From: Halomonas sp. M4R1S46
GTDB lineage: Bacteria > Pseudomonadota > Gammaproteobacteria > Pseudomonadales > Halomonadaceae
Length of the DNA stretch: 64,000 bases
NCBI RefSeq assembly: GCF_025725685.1
Contig: NZ_CP107008.1
Location: 2,604,001-2,668,000, forward strand
Reading direction: 5' to 3'
The position numbers and the translations under genes are program-made. Position 1 is the first letter of the stretch, and each line of letters opens with the position of its first letter. The notes below the pieces were generated by a model. That model saw only the letters and a program-made list of their open reading frames with translations. It was not told the origin of the DNA and did not search any database. Shown here piece by piece: positions 43,905 to 53,274 of this stretch.

Positions 43905-45245
43905 ATGGACCTGTTCCAGCAGGCCACGTCCGAGGAGACCGCGCCCCTGGCCTGGCGCATGCGACCGCGCCGGCTCGCCGACTATGTCGGCCAGCAGGCC
44001 CTGGTAGGGCCCGGCAAGCCACTACGCCGCATGGCCGAGAGCGGGCTGGTGCGCTCGATGATCCTGTGGGGGCCGCCGGGGACCGGCAAGACCACCCTGG
44101 CGGAGATCCTCGCCGAGGAGTCCGGCGCCCACCTCGAGCGGCTGTCGGCGGTGATGGCCGGCGTGAAGGACATCCGCGCCGCGGTGGACCGCGCCCGGAC
44201 CGCCCAGGGGCAGGGACGCGGCACCCTGCTGTTCCTCGACGAGATCCACCGGCTCAACAAGAGCCAGCAGGATGCCCTGCTGCCCCATGTGGAATCCGGC
44301 CTGCTGACGCTGATCGGCGCCACCACCGAGAACCCCTCCTTCGAGGTCAACTCTGCCCTGCTGTCCCGGGCCCGGGTCCACGTGCTCAAGGCGCTGTCGG
44401 AGGACGAGCTGATCCGGGTACTGCACCAGGCCCTCGCCGACGCATCCCATGGCCTGGGCGCTCGGCGCATCGCCGTGGACGACGAGGTGCTGGCCCTGCT
44501 GGCCCGGGCCGCGGCGGGGGACGCGCGCCGTGCCCTGGGGCTGCTGGAGACCGCCTGCGACTTCACCATCCCGGAAGGCGACGGCGAGCGCTTGCCCCGC
44601 GAGGCCCTGGAGGACGTCATCGGCCATCAGGCCAGCGCCTTCGACAAGCAGGGCGACCACTACTACGATCTGCTCTCGGCCGTCCACAAGTCGGTGCGCT
44701 CCTCGCGCCCCGATGCCGCCCTGCTCTACATCGCCCGCTTCCTCCAGGGCGGCGGCGACCCGCTGGACGTGATCCGCCGGCTGACCGCCATCGCCTCCGA
44801 GGACGTGGGCAACGCCGATCCCAAGGCGCTGCCGCTGGCCATGGCGGCCTGGGACGCCTATCTGCGCCTGGGCGACTACGAGGGCCAGCGCGCCATCGCC
44901 CACGCCGCCATCCATCTGGCCGTGGCCCCCAAGAGCAATGCCGTGGACCAGGCCTGGAACCGCGCCAAGGCCTTCGTCGCCGCCCAGCCGCGCCTCGAGG
45001 TGCCCACCTACCTGCGCAACGCCCCCACCAAGCTGATGGAATCGCTGGGCCACGGCGACGGCTACCGCTACGCCCACAACGAGCCCCACGGTTACCCCGC
45101 GGGCAGCGCCCACGACTGCTGGCCCGAGGACGTGCCCCACGAACGCTTCTACCGGCCCACGGCGAACGGCCAGGAGAAACGCTATGGCCAGATGCTGGAG
45201 TGGCGTGCCGAGCTCGACGCGGCCGCCGATCGGGAGACGCGCTGA
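43905..45245 (+). CDS. rarA: Replication-associated recombination protein A (RarA/MgsA)
   Basis: 446 residues. AAA+ core with GPPGTGKTTLAEILAEE, the DEIHRLNKSQQD Walker B and sensor TTENPSFEV; the tetramerisation domain follows (ASEDVGNADPKALPLA). The N terminus MRPRRLADYVGQQ is typical. Acts at stalled forks with SSB. GGAGGAG precedes the ATG. Usually next to lolA and ftsK; here a decayed regulator/transporter pair is inserted between them. Confidence 0.94.
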   Translation: MDLFQQATSEETAPLAWRMRPRRLADYVGQQALVGPGKPLRRMAESGLVRSMILWGPPGTGKTTLAEILAEESGAHLERLSAVMAGVKDIRAAVDRARTAQGQGRGTLLFLDEIHRLNKSQQDALLPHVESGLLTLIGATTENPSFEVNSALLSRARVHVLKALSEDELIRVLHQALADASHGLGARRIAVDDEVLALLARAAAGDARRALGLLETACDFTIPEGDGERLPREALEDVIGHQASAFDKQGDHYYDLLSAVHKSVRSSRPDAALLYIARFLQGGGDPLDVIRRLTAIASEDVGNADPKALPLAMAAWDAYLRLGDYEGQRAIAHAAIHLAVAPKSNAVDQAWNRAKAFVAAQPRLEVPTYLRNAPTKLMESLGHGDGYRYAHNEPHGYPAGSAHDCWPEDVPHERFYRPTANGQEKRYGQMLEWRAELDAAADRETR

Positions 45246-45246
45246 G

Positions 45247-46622
45247 TCATCGCGGATCGCCCAGGAACGCTCGTGCCCGGGCGTCGTCGACATAGGCCAC
45301 GTTGAGGCGAATCCAGGGCGAGTCGTTCGCCTCGGGCAGGAAGACGTCCCCGGGAGACAACCGGATGCCCCGGCGCCCCGCGCCGGCGACCAGTTCCCGG
45401 GACGAGGCGACCGCCGGGTGGCGCAGCCACAGGGACATGCCGCCCCGGGGCATGGCGTACGGCTCCCAGCCACCTTCACGGGCTAGTTCGAGGGCGGTGC
45501 TCATGCGGCGTGACAGACGCGGCCGCAGCCTGTCCACCAGCCGACGATAGCTGCCGTTGCGCAGCAGCGTCGCCACCACCTGCTCGGCGAAAGGCGAGCT
45601 GGCGATATTGCTGAGCATCTTCACGTCGACCAGCGGCCTGACGAGCGCCGGCGGCGCGGCGATGAAACCGACGCGCAGCGAGCAGGAGAGGGTCTTGGAG
45701 AAACTGCCCACGTAGAGGACTCGCCGGAGGCCATCCAGCGCGGCCAGCCGCGGGGTGGCCGTCTGCTGGAAATCGGCGTAGATGTCGTCCTCGACGATCC
45801 ACAGGTCGTGTCGCTCGGCCAGCGCCAGCACCCGCCGGGCAACTTCCGGGGACAGGGTCGTGCCCGTGGGGTTGTGCAGGACGCTATGGCAGAAGAACAG
45901 CCGGGGGAGTGGCGCTCGAGCAACGCCTCGAGATGCGCCGGGTCCGGGCCCTCCTCGGTCCGGCGCACGCCGACGACGTTGACCCGGTGGAGATGCAGCA
46001 GCCCGAACAGGTTGTAGTAGCCGGGGGATTCGACCAGCACGGTGTCTCCCGGGCGCAGCATCCAGCGCACGATGACGTCGAGCGCCTGACTGCCGCCTCC
46101 GGTGGTCAGCAGCTGGTTGGCGTCAACCTCGATGGCCAGGCCACGTAGGCGCTCCTGCACCAGGACACGCAGCTCCGGCGAGCCCAGCGGCGTGCCGTAC
46201 TCGAACAGGCCCGTCGACGACTGCCGCGTCACCTGGCGCAGGGCATGGGCGAAGGCCTCCTCGTTGCGCCAGGCGGTGGGCAGCCAGCCACAGCCCAGTC
46301 GCAGGCTTTCGCCCTCGGGCTGGAACAGATGCCACATCTCATCGGACACGTCCGCCATGCCCGAACGCGCCTCCCGCTCCGTCGCATCGACGGCCCCGTC
46401 GGCCACGTAGAACCCCGAACCGGGACGCGAGACGATCCAGCCCAGCGCGACGAGGCGCTCGTAGGCCTCGATGACCATGTTGCGGCTGACGCCCTGGGTC
46501 GCGGCGAGGCGGCGGATCGACGGCAGTCGTTCGCCGGGGGCGCCGTGCCGTTCGATCCACCGTCGGATGCCGTCGGTCAGTTGCTCGACCCGGGGCCGCT
46601 CCGCGAGCGGATCGATCTTCAC
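45247..46622 (-). pseudogene. MocR-type (GntR/aminotransferase) regulator with a frameshift
   Basis: N-terminal winged helix (EQLTDGIRRWIERHGAPGER, then LPSIRRLAATQGVSRNMVIE) and a fold type I aminotransferase domain with TTGGGSQALDVIVRWMLRPG. After ...EALLERHSP the frame fails: the expected RLFFCHSVLHNPTGTT is in another frame, and the rest (LALAERHDLWIVEDD, SFSKTLSCSLRVGF) continues to 45247. One missing C in the run at 45903-45907 (five G on the plus strand) restores the frame. Start taken as GTG at 46622. A sequencing slip is possible. Confidence 0.8.
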
Positions 46623-46631
46623 CTCGTTCGC

Positions 46632-47210
46632 GTGCGCCTGCCCGCCTATCCGGCCGGCAGCGCGGCGTTCGGCGTGGCAATCCTGCTGGCCTGGGCCACG
46701 GTCGGTCTGGTCATCGCCCTCCTGCCCGACGTACTGGACCGACACGGCCTCTCGGCCTGGTCCGGCTTCGCGACTCTCGGCATCTGCAGCGGCGGCGTCC
46801 TCTTCCAACCCCTGGCCCGCCGCCTGGTCCCGGCGACCTCGGTGCGCCTTGGCCTGGTCATCCTGCCACTGGCCTACGCGCTGATCGCCTGGGGCGCCCT
46901 CGAGGGGCACCTGGCCGGCGTGCTGCTGGGCGCGCTGGGAGCCAGCAGCGCCTGCTACGGGTTCATCTACCTGGGCGGCCTGAGCGGCGTCCTGGATACG
47001 GCCGGCGACCGGCCTGCCCGCGCCAGCGCCGGCTTCTTCCTGATGGCCTACCTCGGCTTCAGTGTGCCAGTCGTCGTCATCGGCGCTCTGATGGAGCACC
47101 TCGGCCAGGCCGACGCCCTGGCCCTCTTCGGCCTGGCACTGCTCGGCGCCAGCCTGCAGGTGAACGGCTGGCTGTGGCGACGGTCGCCTCACTCGCTCGA
47201 CGCGGCCTGA
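46632..47210 (+). pseudogene. C-terminal half of an MFS transporter
   Basis: 192 codons from a GTG at 46632 encode six membrane helices (ILLAWATVGLVIALLPDVLD through LFGLALLGASLQVNGWLW), matching helices 7-12 of a 12-helix MFS carrier. The first half and any promoter are absent. Only nine bases separate it from the MocR start on the other strand, so a deletion probably removed the divergent promoter region. MocR regulators often face such transporters. Confidence 0.7.
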
Positions 47211-47215
47211 ACGAC

Positions 47216-47247
47216 ATCGCCCCCGGGGAGGCCTCCCCGGGGGCGAT
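47216..47247. terminator. Perfect 32-base palindrome between the MFS remnant and lolA
   Basis: ATCGCCCCCGGGGAGG (47216-47231) and its exact complement (47232-47247) stand between two convergent genes. Very GC-rich, with no T-run; it could still act as a shared terminator. Confidence 0.65.
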
Positions 47248-47269
47248 CAGGGTCGCCGGGTGTTCCCGC

Positions 47270-47899
47270 TTATCGGGATTCGCGGATCACGTCGGTGCCC
47301 TCGGGCAGGTCCACGCGGAAGCGTCCATCGGGCACCTCGACGTTCTGCTGCACGTCATCGAACTCGATGGCGGTGCGCTGGCCGGTGCTATCGGTCATCT
47401 GCAGGAAGCCCAGCCGCTCGCCGTAGAAGGTCAGCTGGAGCTCCTCGAACAGGGTGTCGGAACTCTTCGGCAGCAGGGTGAAGGTCTCCGCCGCGCCCTG
47501 CTGGCTGCGCGACACCTCGTAGCTCTCGGTGAGCTCGTCGGCACTGCCGGAGAGCAGCAGCGCCGGGGTATGGGTGACCCGCTCGTCCAGCGCCTGGACC
47601 GTGGCCTGCTGCAGGTCCGGGTCATAGAGGGTCACCTGCTCGCCGTCGGACACCACGATCTGCTCGTAGGGTGCCTCCACCTCCCAGCGGAACCGCCCGG
47701 GGCGGGACAGCCACATCTGTCCGCTGGCCTCCTGGAGGCGCTGGCCGCTGCTGTCGAGGATCTGCTGGTCGAAGTCGGCGACGTAGGTTTGCACCGGCTC
47801 CAGCATCCGGGCCAGCCGGTCGGCGCCTTCGCTGGCCAGCGCCGAGGCCGGGGCCAGCGCCGCCAGGGCCAGGGCGGCAAGGGTCGTCTTCACTGTCAT
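47270..47899 (-). CDS. lolA: Outer-membrane lipoprotein carrier protein LolA
   Basis: 209 residues from the ATG at 47899 (GGGAGA upstream). Signal peptide about 1-22 (LAALALAALAPASALA), then the LolA barrel with YVADFDQQILDSSGQRLQEA and SGQMWLSRPGRFRWEVEAPY. It ferries lipoproteins through the periplasm from LolCDE to LolB. The next gene downstream of ftsK, 114 bases later, in the common ftsK-lolA-rarA neighbourhood. Confidence 0.94.
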   Translation of the reverse strand: MTVKTTLAALALAALAPASALASEGADRLARMLEPVQTYVADFDQQILDSSGQRLQEASGQMWLSRPGRFRWEVEAPYEQIVVSDGEQVTLYDPDLQQATVQALDERVTHTPALLLSGSADELTESYEVSRSQQGAAETFTLLPKSSDTLFEELQLTFYGERLGFLQMTDSTGQRTAIEFDDVQQNVEVPDGRFRVDLPEGTDVIRESR

Positions 47900-48013
47900 T
47901 TTGCTGTCTCCCTGAGCGGGTCCATGGTCGCGTCCTGTGTCTCGGACCCGAGGTGCCGCGGCGGGTTGCATCCCGGCCGCGGCTTGCATGGTGGTTGCAT
48001 GATCGGGGCGCCC

Positions 48014-51000
48014 TCAGTCGCCGGCCGGCGGCGGCGCCAGGACCTCGCGGGCCCCGTTGGTGCCCATCGTCGAGACCACGCCGGCCATCTCCATCGCCTC
48101 GACCAGACGGGCGGCCCGGTTGTAGCCGATCTTGAAGCGGCGCTGGACCGCCGAGATGGAGGCCCGGCGGCTCTCGGTGACGAAGGCCACGGCCTCATCG
48201 TAGAGGGCGTCCTGCTCGGCATCGTCGTCGCCGCCGCCGCCTTCTGCCTCGAGCCCGGCCAGGGCGTCGGCGGAGACGCCGCCGGAGAGGATCTCCTCGA
48301 TGTACTCCGGCTCGCCGCGACGCTTCCAGTCCTCGACCACCCGGTGCACCTCGTCGTCATCGACGAAGGCGCCGTGCACGCGGGTCGGCATGCCGGATCC
48401 CGCCGGCAGGTAGAGCATGTCGCCGTGGCCCAGCAGGTTCTCGGCGCCGCCCTGATCGAGGATGGTGCGCGAGTCGACCCTCGAGGAGACCTGGAAGGCC
48501 ATGCGGGTGGGGATGTTGGCCTTGATCAGGCCGGTGACCACGTCCACCGAGGGCCGCTGGGTAGCCAGAATCAGGTGGATGCCGGCGGCGCGGGCCTTCT
48601 GCGCCAGTCGCGCGATCAACTCCTCGACCTTCTTGCCGACGATCATGAACATGTCGGCGAACTCGTCGATCACCACCACGATATAGGGCAGCTTCTCGAG
48701 CACCGGCGGCGCCTGGTGCATCTCCCAGGGCTGGGGCTCCCACAGCGGGTCGGCGACCTGGGCGCCGGCCCGGTCGGCCTCGTCGAGCTTGGCGTTGAAG
48801 CCGGCGATGTTGCGCACCCCCATGGCGGCCATCAGCTTGTAGCGGCGCTCCATCTCGGCCACGCACCAGCGCAGGGCGTTGGCGGCCTCCTTCATGTCGG
48901 TGACCACCGGTGCCAGCAGGTGCGGGATGCCGTCGTAGACCGACAGCTCCAGCATCTTGGGGTCCACCATGATCATGCGGACCTCGTCGGGCTTGGCCTT
49001 GAGCAGCATGGAGATCAGCATGGCGTTGACCCCCACCGACTTGCCCGAGCCGGTGGTGCCCGCCACCAGCAGGTGGGGCATCTTGCCCAGGTTGGCCACC
49101 ACCGGACCGCCGCCGATGTCCTGACCCAGCGCCAGGGTCAGCGCCGAGGCCTCATGCTGATAGCGATCGGAATCGATCACCTCGCGCAGGCGGATCATCG
49201 CCCGATGGGGGTTGGGGATCTCGATGCCCACCGTGGGTCGGCCCGGGATCACCTCCACCACCCGCACGCTCTTGACCATCAGCGAGCGCGCCAGGTCCTT
49301 GGCCAGGTTGCTGATCTTGGAGACCTTCACCCCGGCCGCCGGCTTGATCTCGAAGCGCGTGATCACCGGCCCCGGCCAGGTGTCCACCACCTCGGCCTTG
49401 ACCCCGTACTCGCGCAGCCGCACCTCCAGCAGCTCGGCCATCTCGGCCAGCTGTTGGTCGGTGTAATTGGGCTGATGGGACTGCGGCGGAGTCAGCAGTC
49501 GCAGGCTGGGCAGCTCGCCCTCGGGGTCGGCGAAGGCTTCCATCTCCGGCCGCTGGTTCTGCAGGTGCTCCACGGTCCACAGGGTGGGGCCATCATCGTC
49601 GTCCGCCGCCTCCCGGGCCTGCTCGGCGGTGGCCTGCCGGGCGGCGTCGTCGTCAGCGGCAGGCGGCTCCTCGACCGGGGGCGGGGTGCCGGGCCGCGAG
49701 GCCCTCTCGGGCGGGGCCGGGCGCGGCGACGCCGGCTCCGCGGGGGCCGGCTGGGCACCGGCCTGCCAGGGCGGCAGGGGCGCGTCGTCGTCATCCGGCA
49801 GGATCGGCTCGTGCACGACCTCGGGCACCCGACGCGGCGTGCCCGGGGGGTGGGGCGCGCCGGCATCTTCGTCGGTCGGCTCCGACTCGCTGCCCTCGGC
49901 ACCGGTGGCCGCCGGGCGCGCCTCGGCGCGGGGCTCGTCCGGCCCGGTCGGCGCGGGGCTCGGTCGCTCGTCCCGGGCGGACAGCGACGGCTCGCGCGGA
50001 GCGGGGTCGGCGGAAGGCGGCGCCTTCGGCGTCACGAAGGCCGAGGCCCGGGGCGCGGTCGCGGACGATGACGGGGCCTCGGCGGGCTCCGGCTCGTCGC
50101 GAGTCGCCCGGAGCGGCTCGGGCGTGTCGCGACGCGCGGCCGAGGGTGTCTCGCGCGAGGGGGAGACGCCGGTCGCCGCGCCCAGGGACACGGAAGGCTC
50201 CAGCGACACCTTCGGCTCGCGGGCGGTATAGGCCGCCTCGGGGCGCTTGGCGGACGGCGTGCGCTCGGGCACGTCCCAGGGGATCTCGGTCTTGCCGTCA
50301 TCGCCGAAGCCGGGATCGCGACGGCCGCCGGCGGCCTGCAGTGCCGGCACGACCGACTCGGCACGTCCCGGCAGCAGTCGCCGCCACCAGGCGGGACGCA
50401 GCGCCTGGTCGGGCTCGCCGGCCGGCTCCTCGGCCGGCTGCGGCGCCGCCTCACGACGCGGGGCCGGCTCTTCCACCGCCTCCGCCTCGGTCTCACGCCG
50501 GAAGGCGAAGCGCTCGGCGACCCAGCGCCAGGCCAGCAGGGCCAGGCGGCCCAGCTCGTCCATTACCGTCAGCCAGGACAGTCCCGTGAACAGCGGCACG
50601 CCACACAGGATGGCGGCCAGTGCCAGCAGCGAGGTGCCGCCGCTGCCCACCAGGGGCAGCAGGGCGCCGACCAGCCCCTCCCCGAGGATGCCCCCGGCGG
50701 CATAGGGCAGGGTGCTCTCGGGATGATAGAAATGCAGCGCGCCCAGGGTGGTGGTGCCCAGCAGCAGCAGGACCAGCCCCCCGCAGCGCACCGCCAGGGC
50801 GGTAGCGTCCCACTCCAGGTGCACCTGCCGCGAGCGGATCAGCCACCAGGCGGCGAAGCCCAGCATGCCGGGCCACCACAGGGCACTGACGCCGAACAGT
50901 GAATAGAGCACATCGGCCAGCCAGGCCCCGAAGGCCCCCATCCAGTTGGCCACCTCGGTCTCCGGGCCGCTGCGCGACCAGCCCGGATCCTCCGGACGAA

Positions 51001-51157
51001 AGCTGTACAGCGCCAGCAACAGGAAGACGCAGGCCGCCAGCAACAGGATCACGACGCCTTCCCGCGCCGACCCCTGCAGCCGAAGGCCGAAGCGTCTTGC
51101 CGTTTCCTTGGCGTTCGCCGCACGGCTGTGCGGCGCGGACTTCTTCTTGGCAGTCAA
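48014..51157 (-). CDS. ftsK: DNA translocase FtsK
   Basis: 1047 residues from a TTG at 51157 with AGGGGG upstream; an ATG 22 codons earlier is in frame but without a ribosome site. Four to five N-terminal membrane helices (about 25-200) anchor it at the septum. A Pro/Glu/Ala-rich linker (about 210-530) and the RecA-like motor with GTTGSGKS follow, ending in the winged-helix gamma domain (RRFKIGYNRAARLVEAMEMA). It pumps chromosome dimers to dif for XerCD. The long disordered linker is normal for FtsK. Confidence 0.95.
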   Translation of the reverse strand: MTAKKKSAPHSRAANAKETARRFGLRLQGSAREGVVILLLAACVFLLLALYSFRPEDPGWSRSGPETEVANWMGAFGAWLADVLYSLFGVSALWWPGMLGFAAWWLIRSRQVHLEWDATALAVRCGGLVLLLLGTTTLGALHFYHPESTLPYAAGGILGEGLVGALLPLVGSGGTSLLALAAILCGVPLFTGLSWLTVMDELGRLALLAWRWVAERFAFRRETEAEAVEEPAPRREAAPQPAEEPAGEPDQALRPAWWRRLLPGRAESVVPALQAAGGRRDPGFGDDGKTEIPWDVPERTPSAKRPEAAYTAREPKVSLEPSVSLGAATGVSPSRETPSAARRDTPEPLRATRDEPEPAEAPSSSATAPRASAFVTPKAPPSADPAPREPSLSARDERPSPAPTGPDEPRAEARPAATGAEGSESEPTDEDAGAPHPPGTPRRVPEVVHEPILPDDDDAPLPPWQAGAQPAPAEPASPRPAPPERASRPGTPPPVEEPPAADDDAARQATAEQAREAADDDDGPTLWTVEHLQNQRPEMEAFADPEGELPSLRLLTPPQSHQPNYTDQQLAEMAELLEVRLREYGVKAEVVDTWPGPVITRFEIKPAAGVKVSKISNLAKDLARSLMVKSVRVVEVIPGRPTVGIEIPNPHRAMIRLREVIDSDRYQHEASALTLALGQDIGGGPVVANLGKMPHLLVAGTTGSGKSVGVNAMLISMLLKAKPDEVRMIMVDPKMLELSVYDGIPHLLAPVVTDMKEAANALRWCVAEMERRYKLMAAMGVRNIAGFNAKLDEADRAGAQVADPLWEPQPWEMHQAPPVLEKLPYIVVVIDEFADMFMIVGKKVEELIARLAQKARAAGIHLILATQRPSVDVVTGLIKANIPTRMAFQVSSRVDSRTILDQGGAENLLGHGDMLYLPAGSGMPTRVHGAFVDDDEVHRVVEDWKRRGEPEYIEEILSGGVSADALAGLEAEGGGGDDDAEQDALYDEAVAFVTESRRASISAVQRRFKIGYNRAARLVEAMEMAGVVSTMGTNGAREVLAPPPAGD

Positions 51158-51313
51158 GCGGCCATCCCCCTTGCGCCACACGGCGTCTTCCAGATTCCAC
51201 GGGCACCAATCATACCGAGCCAAGGCCGACCATCACAGGGGCAGGTGGTGACTTGAGCCCCGTCACCAGGCCCGTCACACTGGGGACTCACGTTATCCGG
51301 AAGACACGACACC

Positions 51314-52051
51314 ATGCTGCCCTGGCTCCCCGAGCGCCCCGTCCGCTTCCCCCCGGTGTCCACCGCCCTCTCCGACCCGGGCGGGTTGCTGGCCGCCGGC
51401 GGCGACCTGAGCCCGGCCTGGCTGCTCGCCGCCTACCGTCACGGCATCTTCCCCTGGTACAGCGAGGGGCAGCCGATCCTGTGGTGGAGCCCGGACCCGC
51501 GCATGGTGCTCTTCCCCGAGGAGGTGCGGGTGCGCCGCAGCCTCGCCAAGCGCCTGCGTAACGGGGGCTTCCGGGTGACCGCCGACAGCGCCTTCGAGGC
51601 CGTGGTCGCGGCCTGCGCGGCACCCCGTCACGACCAGCCCGAGACCTGGATCACCGCCGAGATGCAGGCCGCCTATGCCCGGCTGCACCACCTCGGTGCG
51701 GCCCACTCGGTGGAGGTATGGCAGGAGGGGCGCCTGGTCGGCGGCCTCTACGGCATCGCGCTGGGACCGGTATTCTTCGGCGAGTCGATGTTCTCCCGGG
51801 TGTCGGACGCCTCCAAGGTCGCCCTGGTGGCCCTGGCACGCAGCATGGCCGCCGAGGGCGGCCGGCTGATCGACTGCCAGATGCACACCGCCCACCTGGC
51901 CAGCCTGGGGGCCCGGGACATCGCCCGGGAAGAGTTCATCGGCTATCTTGAACAGTGGCTGAGCGAGATGCCGGAGACCGCCCGGGTCGAGGAGGCCTGC
52001 ACCCTCCTGGCGCCGGCCTGGTCGTTCGCGAGACTCGACGCCGCACGATGA
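51314..52051 (+). CDS. aat: Leucyl/phenylalanyl-tRNA-protein transferase
   Basis: 245 residues. Motifs GLLAAGGDLSPAWLLAAYRH, then GIFPWYSEGQPILWWSPDPR and GGLYGIALGPVFFGESMFSR are signature Aat. It adds Leu or Phe to N-terminal Lys or Arg of proteins, making N-degrons read by ClpS. First gene of the aat-bpt-infA run, divergent from ftsK. Confidence 0.96.
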   Translation: MLPWLPERPVRFPPVSTALSDPGGLLAAGGDLSPAWLLAAYRHGIFPWYSEGQPILWWSPDPRMVLFPEEVRVRRSLAKRLRNGGFRVTADSAFEAVVAACAAPRHDQPETWITAEMQAAYARLHHLGAAHSVEVWQEGRLVGGLYGIALGPVFFGESMFSRVSDASKVALVALARSMAAEGGRLIDCQMHTAHLASLGARDIAREEFIGYLEQWLSEMPETARVEEACTLLAPAWSFARLDAAR

Positions 52052-52082
52052 ACGGGCCCCGCATGCATAGGAGACGGCAGCC

Positions 52083-52820
52083 TTGAGCAGCAACACTCCC
52101 CGGCAGCCGATACGCGACCTGCGGTTCTTCCTGACCGTGCCGCACACCTGCAGCTACCTGGCGGGACGCGAGGCGACGACCCTGTTTCTCGACCCCCAGG
52201 AGTCGCCGGGCGGGGGCGTCTACGATGCCCTCGCCCTGCTGGGCTTCCGCCGCAGTGGCCGGCACCTCTACCGCCCCCACTGCGAGGGCTGCAGTGCCTG
52301 CATTTCCGTGCGCATCCCGGTGGCCGACTTCGCCTCCAACCGCACCCAGCGCAAGCTGGTCCGTCGCAATGCCGACCTCGAGCTGCGGGTGCGTCCCGCC
52401 CTCTTCGATGCCGAACACTATGCCCTCTATGCGCGGTACATCCGTACCCGGCACAGCGACGGCGACATGTATCCGCCGAGCCATGAGCAGTACCGCACTT
52501 TCCTGACCCTGGACCAGGACTATGCGCGCCTGCTGGAGCTGCGCCTCGAGGGCCGCCTGCTGGCCGTCTCGGCCTTCGACCAGCTGGAGCACGGCCTCTC
52601 GGCCATCTACACCTTCTTCGACCCTGACGAGCCCTTCGAGCGCCGCTCGCTGGGCACCTTCGCCGTGCTCAGCCTGGTCGAGCGCGCCCGGCAGCTGGGC
52701 CTGCCCCATGTCTATCTGGGCTACTGGATCCGCGAGTGCCGCAAGATGGCCTACAAGCAGGCCTTCCAGCCCCTGGAAATGCTCGAGGGACGCCATTGGC
52801 GACGCCTGATCCCCACCTGA
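52083..52820 (+). CDS. bpt: Bacterial leucyltransferase Bpt (ATE-like)
   Basis: 245 residues from a TTG at 52083 with AGGAG upstream. ATE-type fold: PHTCSYLAGREATTLFLDPQ, the HCEGCSACISVRIPV cysteine cluster, and the C-terminal YLGYWIRECRKMAYKQAFQP. It attaches Leu to N-terminal Asp or Glu. Thirty-one bases after aat, so likely one operon. Confidence 0.94.
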   Translation: MSSNTPRQPIRDLRFFLTVPHTCSYLAGREATTLFLDPQESPGGGVYDALALLGFRRSGRHLYRPHCEGCSACISVRIPVADFASNRTQRKLVRRNADLELRVRPALFDAEHYALYARYIRTRHSDGDMYPPSHEQYRTFLTLDQDYARLLELRLEGRLLAVSAFDQLEHGLSAIYTFFDPDEPFERRSLGTFAVLSLVERARQLGLPHVYLGYWIRECRKMAYKQAFQPLEMLEGRHWRRLIPT

Positions 52821-52839
52821 AGGCACCGCCCTTTTTGCC

Positions 52840-52868
52840 TTGACGACCGGCATGCGGCACAATATCGC
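52840..52868 (+). promoter_or_regulatory. Sigma70-like promoter before infA
   Basis: TTGACG (52840-52845) and TATCGC (52863-52868) with a 17-base spacer, about 80 bases before infA. The -35 is good, the -10 imperfect. Confidence 0.5.
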
Positions 52869-52947
52869 GCTATCCTGATCGGCACAGGCGGACGCACCGC
52901 ATCACGTGCCGTTCTTCTTTCGTTATCACCAGCGAGGAATCGCCTAT

Positions 52948-53166
52948 ATGGCACGCGAAGACCATATCGAAATGGAAGGCGTCGTCGTCGACACGCTGCC
53001 CAACACCATGTTCCGGGTCGAACTCGAGAACGGCCACGTGGTGACCGCCCACATCTCGGGCAAGATGCGCAAGAACTACATCCGGATCCTCACCGGTGAC
53101 AAGGTCAAGGTCGAGCTGACTCCCTATGACCTGTCCAAGGGTCGCATCGTCTACCGCTCCCGCTGA
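52948..53166 (+). CDS. infA: Translation initiation factor IF-1
   Basis: 72 residues: MAREDHIEMEGVVVDTLPNT, then MFRVELENGHVVTAHISGKM and the end GRIVYRSR, nearly the universal IF-1 sequence. S1-type OB fold binding the 30S A site. GAGGAAT precedes the ATG. Own promoter upstream. Confidence 0.98.
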   Translation: MAREDHIEMEGVVVDTLPNTMFRVELENGHVVTAHISGKMRKNYIRILTGDKVKVELTPYDLSKGRIVYRSR

Positions 53167-53220
53167 GCCCTACCGGGCCCGCCGGCCCACCCTACCGATC
53201 GCGCCTCCCCAGACGAACAA

Positions 53221-53242
53221 CGCCCCGTCCGCAGACAGGGCG
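53221..53242. terminator. Bidirectional terminator between infA and clpA
   Basis: CGCCCCGTC (53221-53229) pairs with GACAGGGCG (53234-53242) around CGCA (one G-U on the minus strand). TTGTT follows on the minus strand, 33 bases past the clpA stop, and CTGTGTTC on the plus. Confidence 0.75.
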
Positions 53243-53274
53243 CTGTGTTCATGGGAGCGGTTGACGCGCCGTGA

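Noticed and set aside
47174..50071. A 965-codon plus-strand frame opposite lolA and ftsK
   Set aside because: It crosses two real genes on the other strand, with Gly/Arg/Leu-biased composition and no domain.
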